This document shows positions 9,969 through 22,124 of a stretch of 64,000 nucleotides of DNA, piece by piece (positions within the stretch are counted from its first letter, which is position 1; each line of letters opens with the position of its first letter). The notes beneath the pieces were generated by a model. That model worked only from the letters and a program-made list of their open reading frames with translations. It did no database searches and was not told the DNA's origin. The DNA is from Hydrangea macrophylla (Eukaryota > Streptophyta > Magnoliopsida > Cornales > Hydrangeaceae), in NCBI GenBank assembly GCA_033977485.1, contig CM066988.1, positions 140,127,359 through 140,191,358 on the forward strand, read 5' to 3'. The position numbers and the translations under genes are program-made.

Positions 9969-12700
9969 TATTAATTCAAATATGCATGTAAAATTAGGGA
10001 TTTTGGGGATTATATGAGCACCATGTCTTACATAAATGTGCAATATTCAGTATTTGTCAGCATACTCTTAACTAATACATAAATATAGATATACACTTCA
10101 AAATCATGTTAAAAGAGTGTAAAATTACTGACGATAAAAGACATACAAAAACAAGTAGGTTCATCTAGCAAGCGAATGATATGTATAGGGAATAAGAAAA
10201 CTTATCCGGGATTCAGCTGTAACATAGAAACGCGCAATGCATATAGAAAACCTAGAAAAATAGTCTCTAACATATATATACACGTAAGGCAAGCTTTAAT
10301 CTAAGGTGTTGCGCATGAAATCGAAACCAATAAAATCAAGAAATGAAATAAATGAGTGAAAAGTCGAGACATCATACCTCAATAGTACTACAAAATAAAG
10401 ATTAGTCCACATAACTTGAACAAAATATAATATCAAATCCTAAATAGTATGCCAAACTCCTAACTTAAAATCTAACAAACATGGAGAAAGTTGACAAAAT
10501 CATGAATTCCTTCCAATTTGTTGAAATCACAACACCTCTATAGATATGCAAGTCTCAACTAGGAGTTAATGTAATATCCATACAGAGATGATACAATCTC
10601 AACATGATTAAAAGAAATCCATGACTAAAATCAATTAAATATCACAATGCAAATAAATGTCCTAAATTACAAGAATTAATACACATTTGATGATAATAAA
10701 TGCATGAACATGAACAAGAACAATCTATGAATCAATCATTGATTTAGATCATTTAACTACTGGATTTGAGTTCAATTAATCATAATCAAAACATATTTCA
10801 AGCCTGGCATTAGAAAACCACTTGGATCAAAGCTAGCAAGATTTACCAAATCTACCTCAAATTCCAGAATTTACAGAGAACAAAACTTGAGATTAAAAAA
10901 TAGAAAAACATAGTACCCATGACTTGATTTCAATTATTTTTTAGTATGTAACGCCTCTGCATGTCTAGTTTATAACCCAAAAATAAAATTAATGATCAAA
11001 TGGTCCAATTTTTGGGAATTGGACCATAACCAGACACTACTCATAATTTATTAACTCTTTGTTTAGAGATTTTGTGTGATTTTCTAAAAATAGTAAACGA
11101 ATCTGAATTACTTCAATCTTTTTAGGTGATCTTATCAACATATTCAACTTCATAGAAAAAATTATTTGAAGCTCAAAATGCTTGTTTAAGGCTATGATCT
11201 AACTAATTTAATACTGACTTACTATTCTGGAATTTTGGACAAAGAGTAATTGGGTTGCAAAACCTAAGACCAAAAATTAAAGTGGTATATATATATATAT
11301 ATATATGAGTTAAGAACAAATTCTAATTGATTTCATCCAACTTCAATGGATCACGATTTAACTAAAAGTCTTTGATCACAGGTCATCATTAGAATTATTG
11401 CACCATTGTTGAACCTAAATCATCAAGCCATGAAAATTGGCTCTTCTTGAGTTTAATTGCTCTCTCAAGTTGATGATCTTTGAAGAATTAAGACTTAATT
11501 TGATTACTCTCCTCACAAATTATTGGTCCTTGGAGACTTAATCTTTGATCACAGGTCGTCATTGGAATCACTGCACCATTGTTGAACCTAAATCATCAAG
11601 CCATGAAAACTGGCTCTTCTTGAGTCTAATTACTCTCTCAAGTTGATAATCCTTGAAGAATTAAGACTTAATTTGATTACCTCTCCTCACAAATTATTGG
11701 TCCTTGGAGACTAAATATACCAAATCCACATGAATCTCACTGAAATATGGAGAAAATTCTATAAAACTTCAAATTGGAGGACACAAATCATGAACATAGA
11801 CTTGGATCCACCAATTTTATATAAATATAACTAAGATCAACTTTAATTCCCATGTAAATCATAAATTTACAGAAAATTAAAGGATCCAAATTGGAGAGTT
11901 CAAGTGAGATATTGAAGATCTCATGAATCTCAAAAGAAGAACATAAACAAAAAGAATTAAAATCTAAGTCAATTGATGATCTAAAGCAAATTTTCTTTTA
12001 AGAAACATATTTCAAAACTCAACTCATGATATCCAAATCAACAAATAGATAAGAATTCAATCACAATTCAAGTGGAATGTGATGAAATGAGGTGGAAAAA
12101 ACCTTTTTGAAAATTGTGTAAAAGATCCTAGAGTTCTTTGAATTGTGATTCAATAAAATTTTCTACCCTTGAGAACACCCCCAGAAATGTTTAAAACCCT
12201 AAAAACTTGGCAAATATATGGACAACATCAAACATATGAACAACATCAGTCATCACCAAGAAGATTGAATGTTATATAATAGAGGTAAAAAAAATACACT
12301 CACATACATAATGTATCTATATTTAGCAAAACGCCAACTCACGGAGCTTAGTGTACATCTTCATCATTTACAAACAGACTTCCCCACTAATGGGTAAAAG
12401 CAATGGAATTCTATGATAATGACTGTCCACCGAAAGTAAATCAACCCCTAAATACAGCCATGAGTAATGTACCCGCATGTTACACCTTAAGACAACAAAT
12501 TCTACTGTAATTAACAAAGAATTGCTACAAAAGCAGAAGAACAACAAAAGGCTCAAATGAGTTGCAGTGTCAAAGAAGGCAATTGGAGAAGGGGGGAGAG
12601 AGAGAGAACAGCAATTGCTACTTGCAGGGTTTACAACTTTCTTCTATTTCTCCAATTAAAAAAAAGAAAGAAAATACCAAAGAAAACACCATCAGAATAT
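9969..12700. other. AT-rich non-coding region downstream of FATB
   Basis: No exon or bounded transposon was recognised in this 2.7 kb. It contains an (AT)n tract (11287-11306) and a 173-bp tandem duplication (11369-11713), listed separately. Confidence 0.5.
11369..11713. repeat. 173-bp tandem duplication
   Basis: Two copies beginning TCTTTGATCACAGGTC (11369 and 11542) run to GGTCCTTGGAGACT. They differ at scattered positions, so the duplication is not recent. No coding potential. Confidence 0.9.
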
Positions 12701-12711
12701 ATATCTACATA

Positions 12712-12761
12712 TTTGAATATATATATATATATATATATATATTTATGGAGAGAGAGAGAGA

Positions 12762-12796
<35 letters not shown>
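12712..12796. repeat. Compound (AT)n-(GA)n-poly-G tract
   Basis: An AT run (about 12718-12742) is followed by GAGAGA (12748-12763) and then 33 consecutive G residues (12764-12796). A G tract this long is unusual in plant DNA and is error-prone in sequencing. Confidence 0.95.
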
Positions 12797-12798
<2 letters not shown>

Positions 12799-12817
12799 GT
12801 GGGAAGAAACATATCCA

Positions 12818-13000
12818 GAGTAAAGATTTGGGGCCAAACACTCCACAAATAAATTATACTAACACTAGTGGGAGAATGTTATGCGACAGAATTGATTGAT
12901 ACATTTTTCTCCCGTGTGGCAGACAACTAGGCCACATGGAAATCTCCCACTTGTGTTAGTATAATTTGTTTGTGGAGTGTTTGTGCCCAAATCTTTACTC
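12818..13000. mobile_element. Foldback MITE next to the FATB stop codon
   Basis: Arms of about 57 bp start GAGTAAAGATTTGGG and end CCCAAATCTTTACTC; loop about 65 bp. Flanks ACATATCCA and ATAAATCCA agree at 7 of 9 positions, suggesting a decayed 9-bp MULE-type TSD. It lies 86 bp after the FATB stop, so it probably falls in the 3' UTR or at the polyadenylation site. Confidence 0.75.
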
Positions 13001-13085
13001 ATAAATCCAATAGCACAAATAGGATGATTCTACACAACGCAAGACTAATTCCACTTGAGGCAAGATTTAAGAACTTTAAGGAGGC

Positions 13086-16000
13086 TTAAGTACTTTCTGC
13101 CGGAAGCTGAATGATGCTACCGAGGTTGTTGACATATTTAGGCCTCCACTCGGTTCTTGCTTTCACAATCTCAGCCCCACCTTCAAGTCGAAGCAAATGC
13201 TGGCACTCCACATAACCAGGGTCCACCAAACTGCCAACGTCGGTGCTCGATACAGCAGTGAGGGACTCGAGCACACTGTCCTTCCCACACTCCTTCCTGT
13301 ACTCCATAGTCATCCCCGAAAGCTCATGGCTCTCCAAGATTGGCAGTGGCACACTCTGCAACAAATACAAAAAATTTCCAAAGAATCTCAGATGGGCAGA
13401 AAATGGAAGCATCGTTCAGTTCATTCGTCAAGGAACTTTTGGGATGGTAGATGTTTCGCAGATGTTGGAACTGATAGATTCCTTTATGTATCCATATTGA
13501 AACTTAGCCCTATAACAGCCAAATGGAAATTACACGATTTTTTTTCCTGAAGTGTGCCGAAGGCCTGGCCTTTAGTTTATGACGAATGTATGTAAAAAGG
13601 CACCTATGATGTCAAAAACAGGACTCACTTAAGAAACACGAGATGCATTCAGTTTCTACTTGATATCCAGATGCCCCCAGGCTCCCCATTGGGTTCAAAT
13701 TTAATAAACAAACAGCATAAAAAGTGCTTTCGAAACGAATTTTGGCCGAGGAAGATCACACAGCCATGTGGGTTGATATTAGAAGTTTCCATTCAGCAAA
13801 AGTAGCGAGCAGAGATTAAGAAATAACTCTAGAAGGAAAGCCACTTTGTTTAACCGCATCCCAGTGACAGCAAGAAAGCATGTATACAGCAGGCTAATAA
13901 ACAAATATAGGCAAAAATATGCCAGAGGTATTCCGACAGTTGTTAATGATTTCAACCAGAATGGTCCCAGAACTGGATAGTAATCTCAACAGATCTTGTC
14001 AAGTCAAAATTGTGGCCCTTTCTCAAACGAATCAAAACCAATTATTGAAAGAAATACTGATTTGGAGCTTTACATACGCTTCAACCATTTTCAACTTAAA
14101 AAATTCTTGGAACATCACAAATAAATATATGTGCTAGCATGAGCTATGCATGAAATCACCAGGTTATATCAACAGAATATATACCATTCAATATCCAGTT
14201 CTACAAAGTTAACTGTTTCCAACTAAAACAAAAGCAGCAACCAAAGCAAAAGACAAGTCAATCAGCATTTTCAAGAGTTTGGTCTTCTTTTTTTTTTTTT
14301 TGCTTGGATTCAAGAGTTTGGTTAGTGCGTATAGGTTATCGATTAATGCAAATCTACAGGAGGACAAGTGCAGGTTGAGCTGCAATTCTGATCAGGTTCA
14401 CTTTTCATATCTTAGCAGTTGCATGTGGGCGGAAAAATAAAAAAATAACTGAAACCAAATGAATACCGAAAAGAAAAGAAGATAGAAAATTTACCTCAAG
14501 GATCCAGCCAATATATTTCACATTATTAACATGTTGATTGACATCTAAATCGCTCCATCTTGGCTGCGCATTTTAAATATACAAGTCCTCGTAAGAAAGA
14601 AAAACATGGGCAGTACAAGAGTTGGGGTATATAAAAGGTACATAATCTCCATAAAACAGGCTTTCACTTACAGTCAAACCAGTACGAATGTGATCTGCTG
14701 AGCTATCACTTAGCTTTGGTAATTTTCTACCGTCGTCATCCACAACAGGAGGTGAATCTAAGAAATAATGCCCTATTTCCTGTCGAACTTCATCCGGCAT
14801 TTTAGATAACCTCCTCGTCACTTTGTTCATCATCACCCATACACTGCAATTTATTCAAAAAGATTTGATCAGGTACTAAAGGTAAGTCATTCAAGTTCAG
14901 CTTTCAGAACATGTTCTTCAGAAACCAAAGCTTATCTCTTAGCATATCCTAAAAAAAAAATGTAATCCTACACAGATTTAAAGGTAACAATAGCAAACTT
15001 ATATCCAATATCTTTGTCATGGAAATTCAGACTCAACTGATGAATATAATGCAAGTTTAAGATTAGGGAAGTTCATGTAATTAAACAAGAATGTTGCCAA
15101 CCTGGAAGCTCTTGTTAAAATGTCGCCAGTTTTGCAGTCACGGATAAGCCAATCCCGCCGCATACCGTTCTTTCCAGATGGAGCTACCCAAGTGTCAACA
15201 TGTACAACATCACCCCTGCAAGAGAAATATTAGCTCAAACCATCCTCTCCAACATCAATGTCAAAATCTTAGAAGCAGGAATCTTTAAAAGTGGTCACGC
15301 TCCCCGCCCCCGCCCCCGCCCCCGCCCCCGCTCCCAACCCCGCTTCTGCTCCCGCCCCGCTCACGAAGAAACCTTTGAAACCTCGTAACGTTTAGCGCTT
15401 TCCCGCCCCCGCTCCCGCCCTCGCCCCCTCTACTGCTTCGTGCAACTTAAGTCAAAATTTTGTAAACAACTTCAAGAGTATTAATTTCCAGGAAATGACA
15501 TCTCGGAAAGGGAATACATACTGCCATAAGCTCAAGATTACACATACTTAGGAATGTAATCATTTACAAGAAATATACAAAAGAGAAAACCAATCCACAA
15601 GTAAACTAACTGTTTGATGTGGCCATAATCATGTTGCAACAAGTACTAGAAGTTGTAATTATCATTTGGATCTACTAAACGCCGAATGGGACCTCGCACA
15701 GTTTGACGTTTAGACATGATCAAAGGCAAGCAAACTCCTTTCTAAAAGCTCTACATTGACCCTCTTTATATATATACTAGTTATAACCCGTGCCCGAGGG
15801 CACGAAGTGAAAGAAAAAAGAAAAAAAAAAAAGCATTTTTTCTATACTTTTGGAAAGAAATAGAAAAGGAAAGCAAAACTTTTGTGATTATTTAACCCAT
15901 TTTGGGAAGCAGTATTACTCATTTCACTAATTGGCCCTATGGACTATATCAAACTGATAGAACTAATCAAATGACCTATAAAGAGGGTGGAACTAATCCT

Positions 16001-16333
16001 GATAGCAAAATTTACTACCATAGTGATAGAAAAACCCATTTTCTAGGTAGCCAATAGAATATAACAAATACGCTTCCTAGATTTTTAAAAAGTGCAAGTG
16101 AGAATACATTTCTTGAAACTTGAATTATGAAATCCATTGTTGAAACCCACTTCCTAAACTTCAACTTTCTGTGATTTTCTACTCATTATATCTGTTTGAT
16201 TTGTTCTCTGAAACTCATTCGATCGGAGATTCGGAGTCACAAAAAGGAAAAAATAAAAACCTATAAGAAAAATTAAACTCTATCCTAAATAATCTAGCAC
16301 AAACGTAGCTTCATAGTTCATGTTTGGGAGTGA

Positions 16334-16369
<36 letters not shown>

Positions 16370-16408
16370 TTGGAAGGTAGGAGCAAATTCAAAACTGATT
16401 TGGTGTGT

Positions 16409-16444
<36 letters not shown>

Positions 16445-16486
16445 TTGGAAGGTAGGAGCAAATTCAAACTAATTTGGTGTGTGAGA

Positions 16487-16521
<35 letters not shown>

Positions 16522-18165
16522 GGGATATCGGAATTTTTTTTCCTGTGATATGAGTAATGCTAATGGGAGATGTGAGAGAAAGAGAGATTTAATGTGATTT
16601 AATTATCACATTACAATTAATTTGGAGGATTTAATTTCCCTACATAAATTAATTTTATTTTGGCAACAATTTCCTTACTTAAATTGATATCACTTCATAT
16701 ATAAGGCAAAATATATATTCATGCACATGCGTGATATATGTATGCACTTTTGATCCGACGGTTTAAAATATCCAACTCTGTCTTAATGGTTAAGATTGAA
16801 AATTGCTAACTTGGGAGGGACCCACACCGCTCTATCTTATTATAAAGATATATGTATGCACTTTTGATCGACGGTTTAAAATATCCAACTCTGTCTTAAT
16901 GGTTAAGATTGAAAATTGCTAACTTGGGAGGGACTCACACCGCTCTATCTTATTATATATTGATATATATATATCAGTTTTAACAACCGCTCTACATAAC
17001 TTCTTGCTATAAACTATAAATAGAGTGCGACGAGTGAAACCAGCTAGAGTACAAGCACAGAATACAAAATCCCAAGCATTACAGATCGTGACTCTCCAAA
17101 CTTCTTATACACTCCAAGTAAGGCATCAAGAGGAGAAGCTCTCCTTCCCATCAAACCAATGATGATTCTTCTCCTAAAGAATGATGACTCCTCTCAGAAA
17201 CTCCCCATAAACTCCAAAAGTGCATCAGTAGGAGGAGCTCTCCTCCCTATCAATAATCCCAAATTCATCCACACATTTTTATCTAAATCTAGCATAGATA
17301 TTAGCACACCCTAAGACTAGAATAAATTCCTTGAGATAACGAAGCCACGAAGGCAAAGAAATATCTAATCATGTAGTAAAAGGGTGTAAAACCATGCACA
17401 CAAGTCTGTAACTTACCATGTAGGATATCGATCTACCAGAACCTGCATTTTGGTGACCACCCATATCAGGTTCTTTTTGCACATCTCTGGGGTTGAACCA
17501 AAGCCATCACCCAGCAGTCCAGCAGTCTTTACATGGTTAAGGGCTGTTTCCTGCAGAATGGACTCAAAATTGTTAAGTAACCAGCATGTACCTGCTAATA
17601 AAGAACTAAATAAAATTGTTCTGCACAGATTATATCATGAAAAGAGAATGCATGATTATACCTGCAAATGATTCATTAATGTTTCTATAGACGCTGTTCG
17701 ATCAGCCCCTATCTCATACGATCTGATAGAGAAGTTTTGACTGAAAACAAGTCCATCGTGAACAATTCTCCCAAAACCAAAGGGGTCAACGAGCATGTCA
17801 GGCCGCTTCGTCTTCCAATCGAGCATCATCCATTGCTTCTCTGCTGCCAAGAAAATAGTAGTGATAGCAGCAAGAAGCATACTCCAATCGGGCAATTGGT
17901 TGATAAAAGTCCTTGGGGCAGGTGATGGAGATCCATCCTCAATCTTTAAACCTTCCATTACACCAATTCTGGTACCGTTCACCTTGGAAGGGGCTTGTGC
18001 ATTGGCTTTAACCTGCAAACTCCCAGAAGAAGCAGATTTTGACTTAAGCCCTCGTGCATCCACATTTGATGGCACACCTCCAAGCTTGCCGGATGTCTTC
18101 GCACCAGAGTCTGGTGGCGGAGAAGCAGCCGGGTAGAAGGCAGAAGTAGCAGCAGTGGCAACCAT
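13086..18165 (-). CDS. FATB: Palmitoyl-acyl carrier protein thioesterase, chloroplastic (FATB)
   Basis: Hydrolyses saturated acyl-ACP, mainly palmitoyl-ACP, in the plastid stroma and so ends fatty-acid synthesis. Six coding exons on the minus strand: 18165-17662 (504 bp), 17550-17417 (134), 15215-15102 (114), 14843-14672 (172), 14563-14495 (69), 13355-13086 (270). All introns are GT-AG and phases join in frame to 420 residues, the usual FATB size. A Ser/Ala-rich plastid transit region (about 1-60) is followed by the hydrophobic LPDWSML segment (91-97) typical of FATB. The active-site motif DVNQHVNN gives Asp315, Asn317 and His319, and MEYRKECG gives Glu353 and Cys354. The start ATG at 18165 is chosen over an upstream in-frame ATG (18207) because MVATAATSAF is the family N terminus and a splice acceptor lies between them. 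No broken residues seen; the gene looks functional. Confidence 0.97.
15300..15430. repeat. C-rich/G-rich tracts in FATB intron 2
   Basis: The plus strand has repeated CCCCCG (15303-15331) and more C runs up to 15360, then CCCGCCCCCGCTCCCGCC near 15404. The transcript strand therefore has runs of five G, about 85-215 nt upstream of the acceptor of the 114-bp exon. These runs fit the G-quadruplex pattern. Confidence 0.85.
16340..16520. repeat. (GA)n tracts with 75-bp tandem units
   Basis: Three GA tracts separated by two copies of GAATTGGAAGGTAGGAGCAA plus following sequence (starts 16367 and 16442). They lie inside the Helitron. Confidence 0.9.
16735..16963. repeat. 115-bp tandem duplication of the Helitron 5' end
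   Basis: Two near-identical copies run from ATGTATGCACTTTTGATC to CGCTCTATCTTATTATA. They differ by one base in GATCCGACGG/GATCGACGG and one in GACCCACACC/GACTCACACC. Confidence 0.9.
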
Positions 18166-18188
18166 AATGAGAAAAATAGATACAACTG

Positions 18189-19460
18189 CTGAGTCAGACA
18201 AAAACAAAGAAGTTAAGGCAGGCTTTTAATTAAATGTGTTCTCGGTGAATTGAAACTTGCAAAGAGTTGGTGCAAAGTGTGAACTATTCACCAACACACA
18301 ATCACTTTCCTGGGGTGCCTGTTTGCATGTAATTACCAGATCTGAACTTAAAGTCAGATTTTTCTTTTTCTAATTTTTTTTTCAAATTCACTGCACGAAC
18401 AATTGAAATTTACAGCAGAACAGACTCAAAATATGAGCTTACAAAAAAAAAAAAACTATTGTTTCTGTTAAGAAATATCAAAACCCAAACGCAAATAAGT
18501 ATACCCAACTTCCTCAAAATCCATACCCTGTTTGGTTGCCGAGAAAATGGGAATAGATATCATGATATTAACATTTTAAATCTTGGATGTTGACAACAGG
18601 AACGTTTCAGAACACAAACCTGAAACCTCCCTCAGCTCAGCCTCATACCATTGATTAGATAAAATGAAATCCAAAATAATTCTCTCTTTTTCTTTGTGTC
18701 GTCTTCTCGGCAACCAAAGGAAGGGCTAACGGAATTATACCAAATAAATAAATAGAAAATAGAAACATGTCAACACGATGGCAAAATGGAAGCAGTTTTT
18801 TAATAATAAAAAAAATGCAATTTAATATAATAATCAAGTAATAATCACAGCGAAACAGGTTCATAAAGCCAAACAGAACAACGAATAACATAACAAACCC
18901 AAAAAAAAAAAAAATCGAAATGCTCCAGACATATTATACTCGAACTTGCAACAGAATCAAAGCAGATCTGAGCATTTAACCACAAAAACCAAATCACCTA
19001 GCATATCACATTTCACTACTAAACTAGAAACATAAATATTCTCCCCATTATAATTTACCCCCTCCCTCCATTCACCAAAATTTACAGAAAAATCAAATAA
19101 ACAAACGAGAAAGATTAAAAAAGCAAGCTTGTAGGCATTTGAATCGTAAAACTCAGATCAGAGTAGAAGAAACAGATTATCAACAAAAAAAAAAAAGTTT
19201 ACCTTTCACAGCTCAGCAGATTCTAGAAAAGAACAATCGATGCATTCATATACGTGTATACATATGTGAATCTGTACGTATCAAAGAGTCACCACAGTTG
19301 ATCTGCAAACCCCACCTAGTAATTTTCCCGTTATTTCAAGGGTGGTTGATCGCGTTTCGTATACCTCCTATATATGATTTTTCAGTTTCGTGAAAATTTC
19401 CCAAAAGCTGGAACTTTCTGGGAGAGAGTGAGTGAGAAATTGGGGCCGGGCCAGCGATTT
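18189..19460 (-). other. FATB leader exon and 5' UTR intron
   Basis: On the minus strand a leader exon of about 19460-19203 ends GTGAAAG, followed by donor GTAAAC (19202). The acceptor is TTTTTGTCTGACTCAG at about 18190, giving a leader intron of about 1.0 kb ahead of the ATG. A 5' UTR intron is known in FATB genes of other plants. Inside it an inverted pair, TGTTTGGTTGCCGAGAAAA (about 18530) and TCTCGGCAACCAAAGGAAGG (about 18705-18724), may be a small MITE. Exon ends are inferred from splice signals only. Confidence 0.6.
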
Positions 19461-19492
19461 TTGGATGGTATGGATTTGGCATCCAGCAATTC

Positions 19493-19502
19493 TATTTTAT
19501 AG
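19493..19502 (-). promoter_or_regulatory. FATB core promoter TATA box
   Basis: CTATAAAATA on the minus strand, about 30 bp upstream of the inferred transcription start (about 19460) and about 1.3 kb upstream of the ATG, before the leader intron. Confidence 0.55.
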
Positions 19503-19503
19503 T

Positions 19504-20870
19504 CTCCACCTGGCCTCCCGCCTCTCGTTTCAAGTTCCAAAATTTGACTTGATACTCCCCTTATTTACTTAAATGCCCTTCTTCTTTGTAAGTTTTTTTA
19601 TTTTTAATTCTTTCTTCTTTTTTATTTTATTTTTTATTTTTTTGGGTAGCTTGCAAAATAAATTGCTTGCAAAAATTGTTGGAACTTTAATTAGTTTCTA
19701 GTATTGGAAATTTGGAGGGACCAGTGTTGTTAAAACACTTTTTTAAAGTCTCTTCATTGTAGGTTACTTATGTTTTTATGCATATATATATTTGAAGAAG
19801 TGCATTAAAACACATTACCAGTCAGGCTCAAGAAAGGGCGTCCTCTCTTTATTAAAGAGAGCGTCTTTGTTTTTGTTGGCAGATCGTATTTTTATTAAAA
19901 GCAATTTTGTCATTTCTCAATTTTTAAACACAATTCGACGACCAAAACAGAGGCCCTCCTTTTAATAAGGAGAGTGCGCCATTTCCTAAGAATTTTCGAC
20001 ACATTACATATTGAAATGGTTAAGGTTAGAGTGCGTAAGATATATTATGTAGGTAAAAATATTGTTCAGGTATCCAATATTATAGAAGCATTTTAGCTAC
20101 CCAAATTTAGTATATTAGTGCTCTTAATGAATTCGGAGAAACCACTTCTAATGCTTCAAGCAGAGTCATCAGGGACGGATGGAGAAAATTGGAGTTGGGG
20201 GGATTTGGTAGAGTGAAGAGGTTACAAGTTTACGGGGTTCATGGGCAGCACCCCCGAGGCGATTTTTTGGACGGATGAAGGAATTGAAAAACTAATATTG
20301 ATTGACACCAAATATACTATAAAGTAACACATTATTACTACACATTGAGACCAAAAGGTTGAATGTTTCATACTTGGTAGGGGGCTTAAGTGTAAAATAG
20401 AGAGTTTTTTAATTTGAAAGGAAGGCTTGAGTGTAAAAATATACTTTTTTAAGTTACATATATGATATTTTTCAAATATCAAGGGCTTCAATTCCCCTTG
20501 CCCTTCTATACATCCATCCCCGAGAGTCATTACAAGTTACTTGTATACAAGTATTCTCACTATACTTCTGTTTTTCTCTTATAATCATCATGCCTCTAAA
20601 ATATGTAACATAGGACCATTTAAAATTATTGGGACATGTTTGGGTATTCGTAAATTTGAATGGAATTATTTATAATGTACAAAATATTGAACTTAAAAAT
20701 TTATTGATTCGGCTCTGTGTATAAACAACTCACTAAATTATTGTTGTTTTCATAATTAATTGATGGTGAGCTGTGAGTGTCCAAGTGTAATTGTCTTTGA
20801 AGCTTAGCTATATGTCAACATCCCAATCATCTAGATGTTATGTGTTCTTGGCAGAGGTGAAAATTATGTC
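19504..20870. other. FATB upstream intergenic region
   Basis: Non-coding. It contains an inverted pair, GGGCGTCCTCTCTTTATTAA (about 19838) and TTTTAATAAGGAGAGTGCGCC (about 19958-19979), of unknown type. Confidence 0.45.
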
Positions 20871-21014
20871 GAGTAATGATTCGTGCATATAAAGCGTATA
20901 CATAAAGATTTAGGTCATTCATTTTGGTGAGTCTCGTGTATACAGGAATGGACTCCACCAAAATAAATAGTCCAAATCTTTATGTACACACTTTATGTAC
21001 ACATAGCATTACCC
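20871..21014. mobile_element. MULE-type MITE, foldback, imperfect 9-bp TSD
   Basis: Arms start GAGTAATGATTCGTGCATA and end TGTACACATAGCATTACCC. Internal arm matches include ACATAAAGATTT with AAATCTTTATGT. Flanks AATTATGTC and AAGTATATC agree at 7 of 9. 144 bp, no protein. Confidence 0.7.
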
Positions 21015-22124
21015 AAGTATATCAATGCCCTGTGGGCTGTGGCCTTCATTTATGTGTTAAAGTGCTTGAACTTACTCTCGCTGTACAAGTTTTCAAAACT
21101 AACAAAGATTGACTCAATAGTAATGGAATTAACTTGTCTAGGTAGAAATTTGAGAAAATGTGACACTTTACACATGCAAAAACAATTACTAATAAGCATG
21201 GGGTTAGAAATATGTCTCTGACTTCCGTAGTTAGAAAGAACTGATATTCAGTTAAAATTTGGTTAGCCAAACATTGCTTTGACTTCAAGATTTGAAGTTT
21301 TGCCGAAAAGCCAGCCCCCACCCCCCCTCCCCCCCCCCCAAAAAAAATAAAATAAAAAATAAAAAATAAAAACTTTGAAGTTGAAACTAGATCGCAAGAA
21401 GAATCAAAGAGATTATCCTAATATAGTTTATTGATATTAGGTTAGGGTGAAAATGAAAAGAAATTAGGGTAAAAATAAAATAAGAAATGTTGAATTTTGG
21501 GAGTCACTTTTCTTACTTTTTTCTCGAAAATTTTTATTTTCAATGTTAGTATGAAAAAAATTATATCTAGAAAAACTCCACGAATTTCTTCTCCAAATTC
21601 GTTAATCAAACGGAGCCTAAGTAAACATGTTTCTTTGCTTGTAAGTATAAAAGGTGAGGAAAATATAATTTGGAATAAAATAGATTAAAAAAGTAAAAAT
21701 AAAAATTGAAAATTGACATTTCAGTCTTTTATATTTTCTCAATTTCCTACAACGTTTGAAATTTTCTACTTTTTACATTATTTAAGCATATGGCAAAACA
21801 CTAAAAGATAAATGATTTTCCTTCTTTTTTTTTTTTTTTTTTTTCCTTCTTTCGTTTTTCTCTTTTTATTTCTCTACATCCACTAACCAAATGAAGCATA
21901 ACTTCTATTTGCCTCTTACGGCAATAATCTTACTGCTTATGGCATTTTAAAGGAGTCACATGATTTAATTTGTAAAATCAAATATTGTTGTATATATTTC
22001 TCTTGGGCATATATACATCTATAATCTCCCATTATCTTACCACACAAACCATTTTCCATCCGCTACAATCTCTTCACATTTTTTCCTTTCTTTTTCCTCT
22101 TACCGGACTGTTTACAATAATTTC
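21015..22124. other. AT-rich intergenic region
   Basis: No gene recognised. It holds a C-rich then A-rich stretch (21318-21370) and a T tract (about 21825-21844). Confidence 0.45.

Larger units (their letters stand above)
15777..16963 (-). mobile_element. Helitron inside a FATB intron
   Basis: On the minus strand the element ends with a 7-bp-stem hairpin CGTGCCCTCGGGCACG (15804-15789), eight bases, then CTAG (15780-15777) followed by T: the Helitron 3' signature. The 5' end fits A|TC: TCTTTATAATAAGATAGAGC begins at 16848, and a tandem second copy of the 5' end begins at 16963 (TCAATATATAATAAGATAG). No Rep/helicase ORF, so it is non-autonomous. It contains GA-rich 75-bp tandem units (16340-16520). 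It lies between the 134-bp and 114-bp FATB exons. Confidence 0.75.

Noticed and set aside
12557..12852. ORFs rich in Gly or Pro across the AT-GA-G tract
   Set aside because: Low-complexity translation of microsatellites.
13197..13550. 117-residue plus-strand ORF
   Set aside because: Antisense to the last FATB exon.
17795..18136. 113-residue plus-strand ORF
   Set aside because: Antisense shadow of FATB exon 1.
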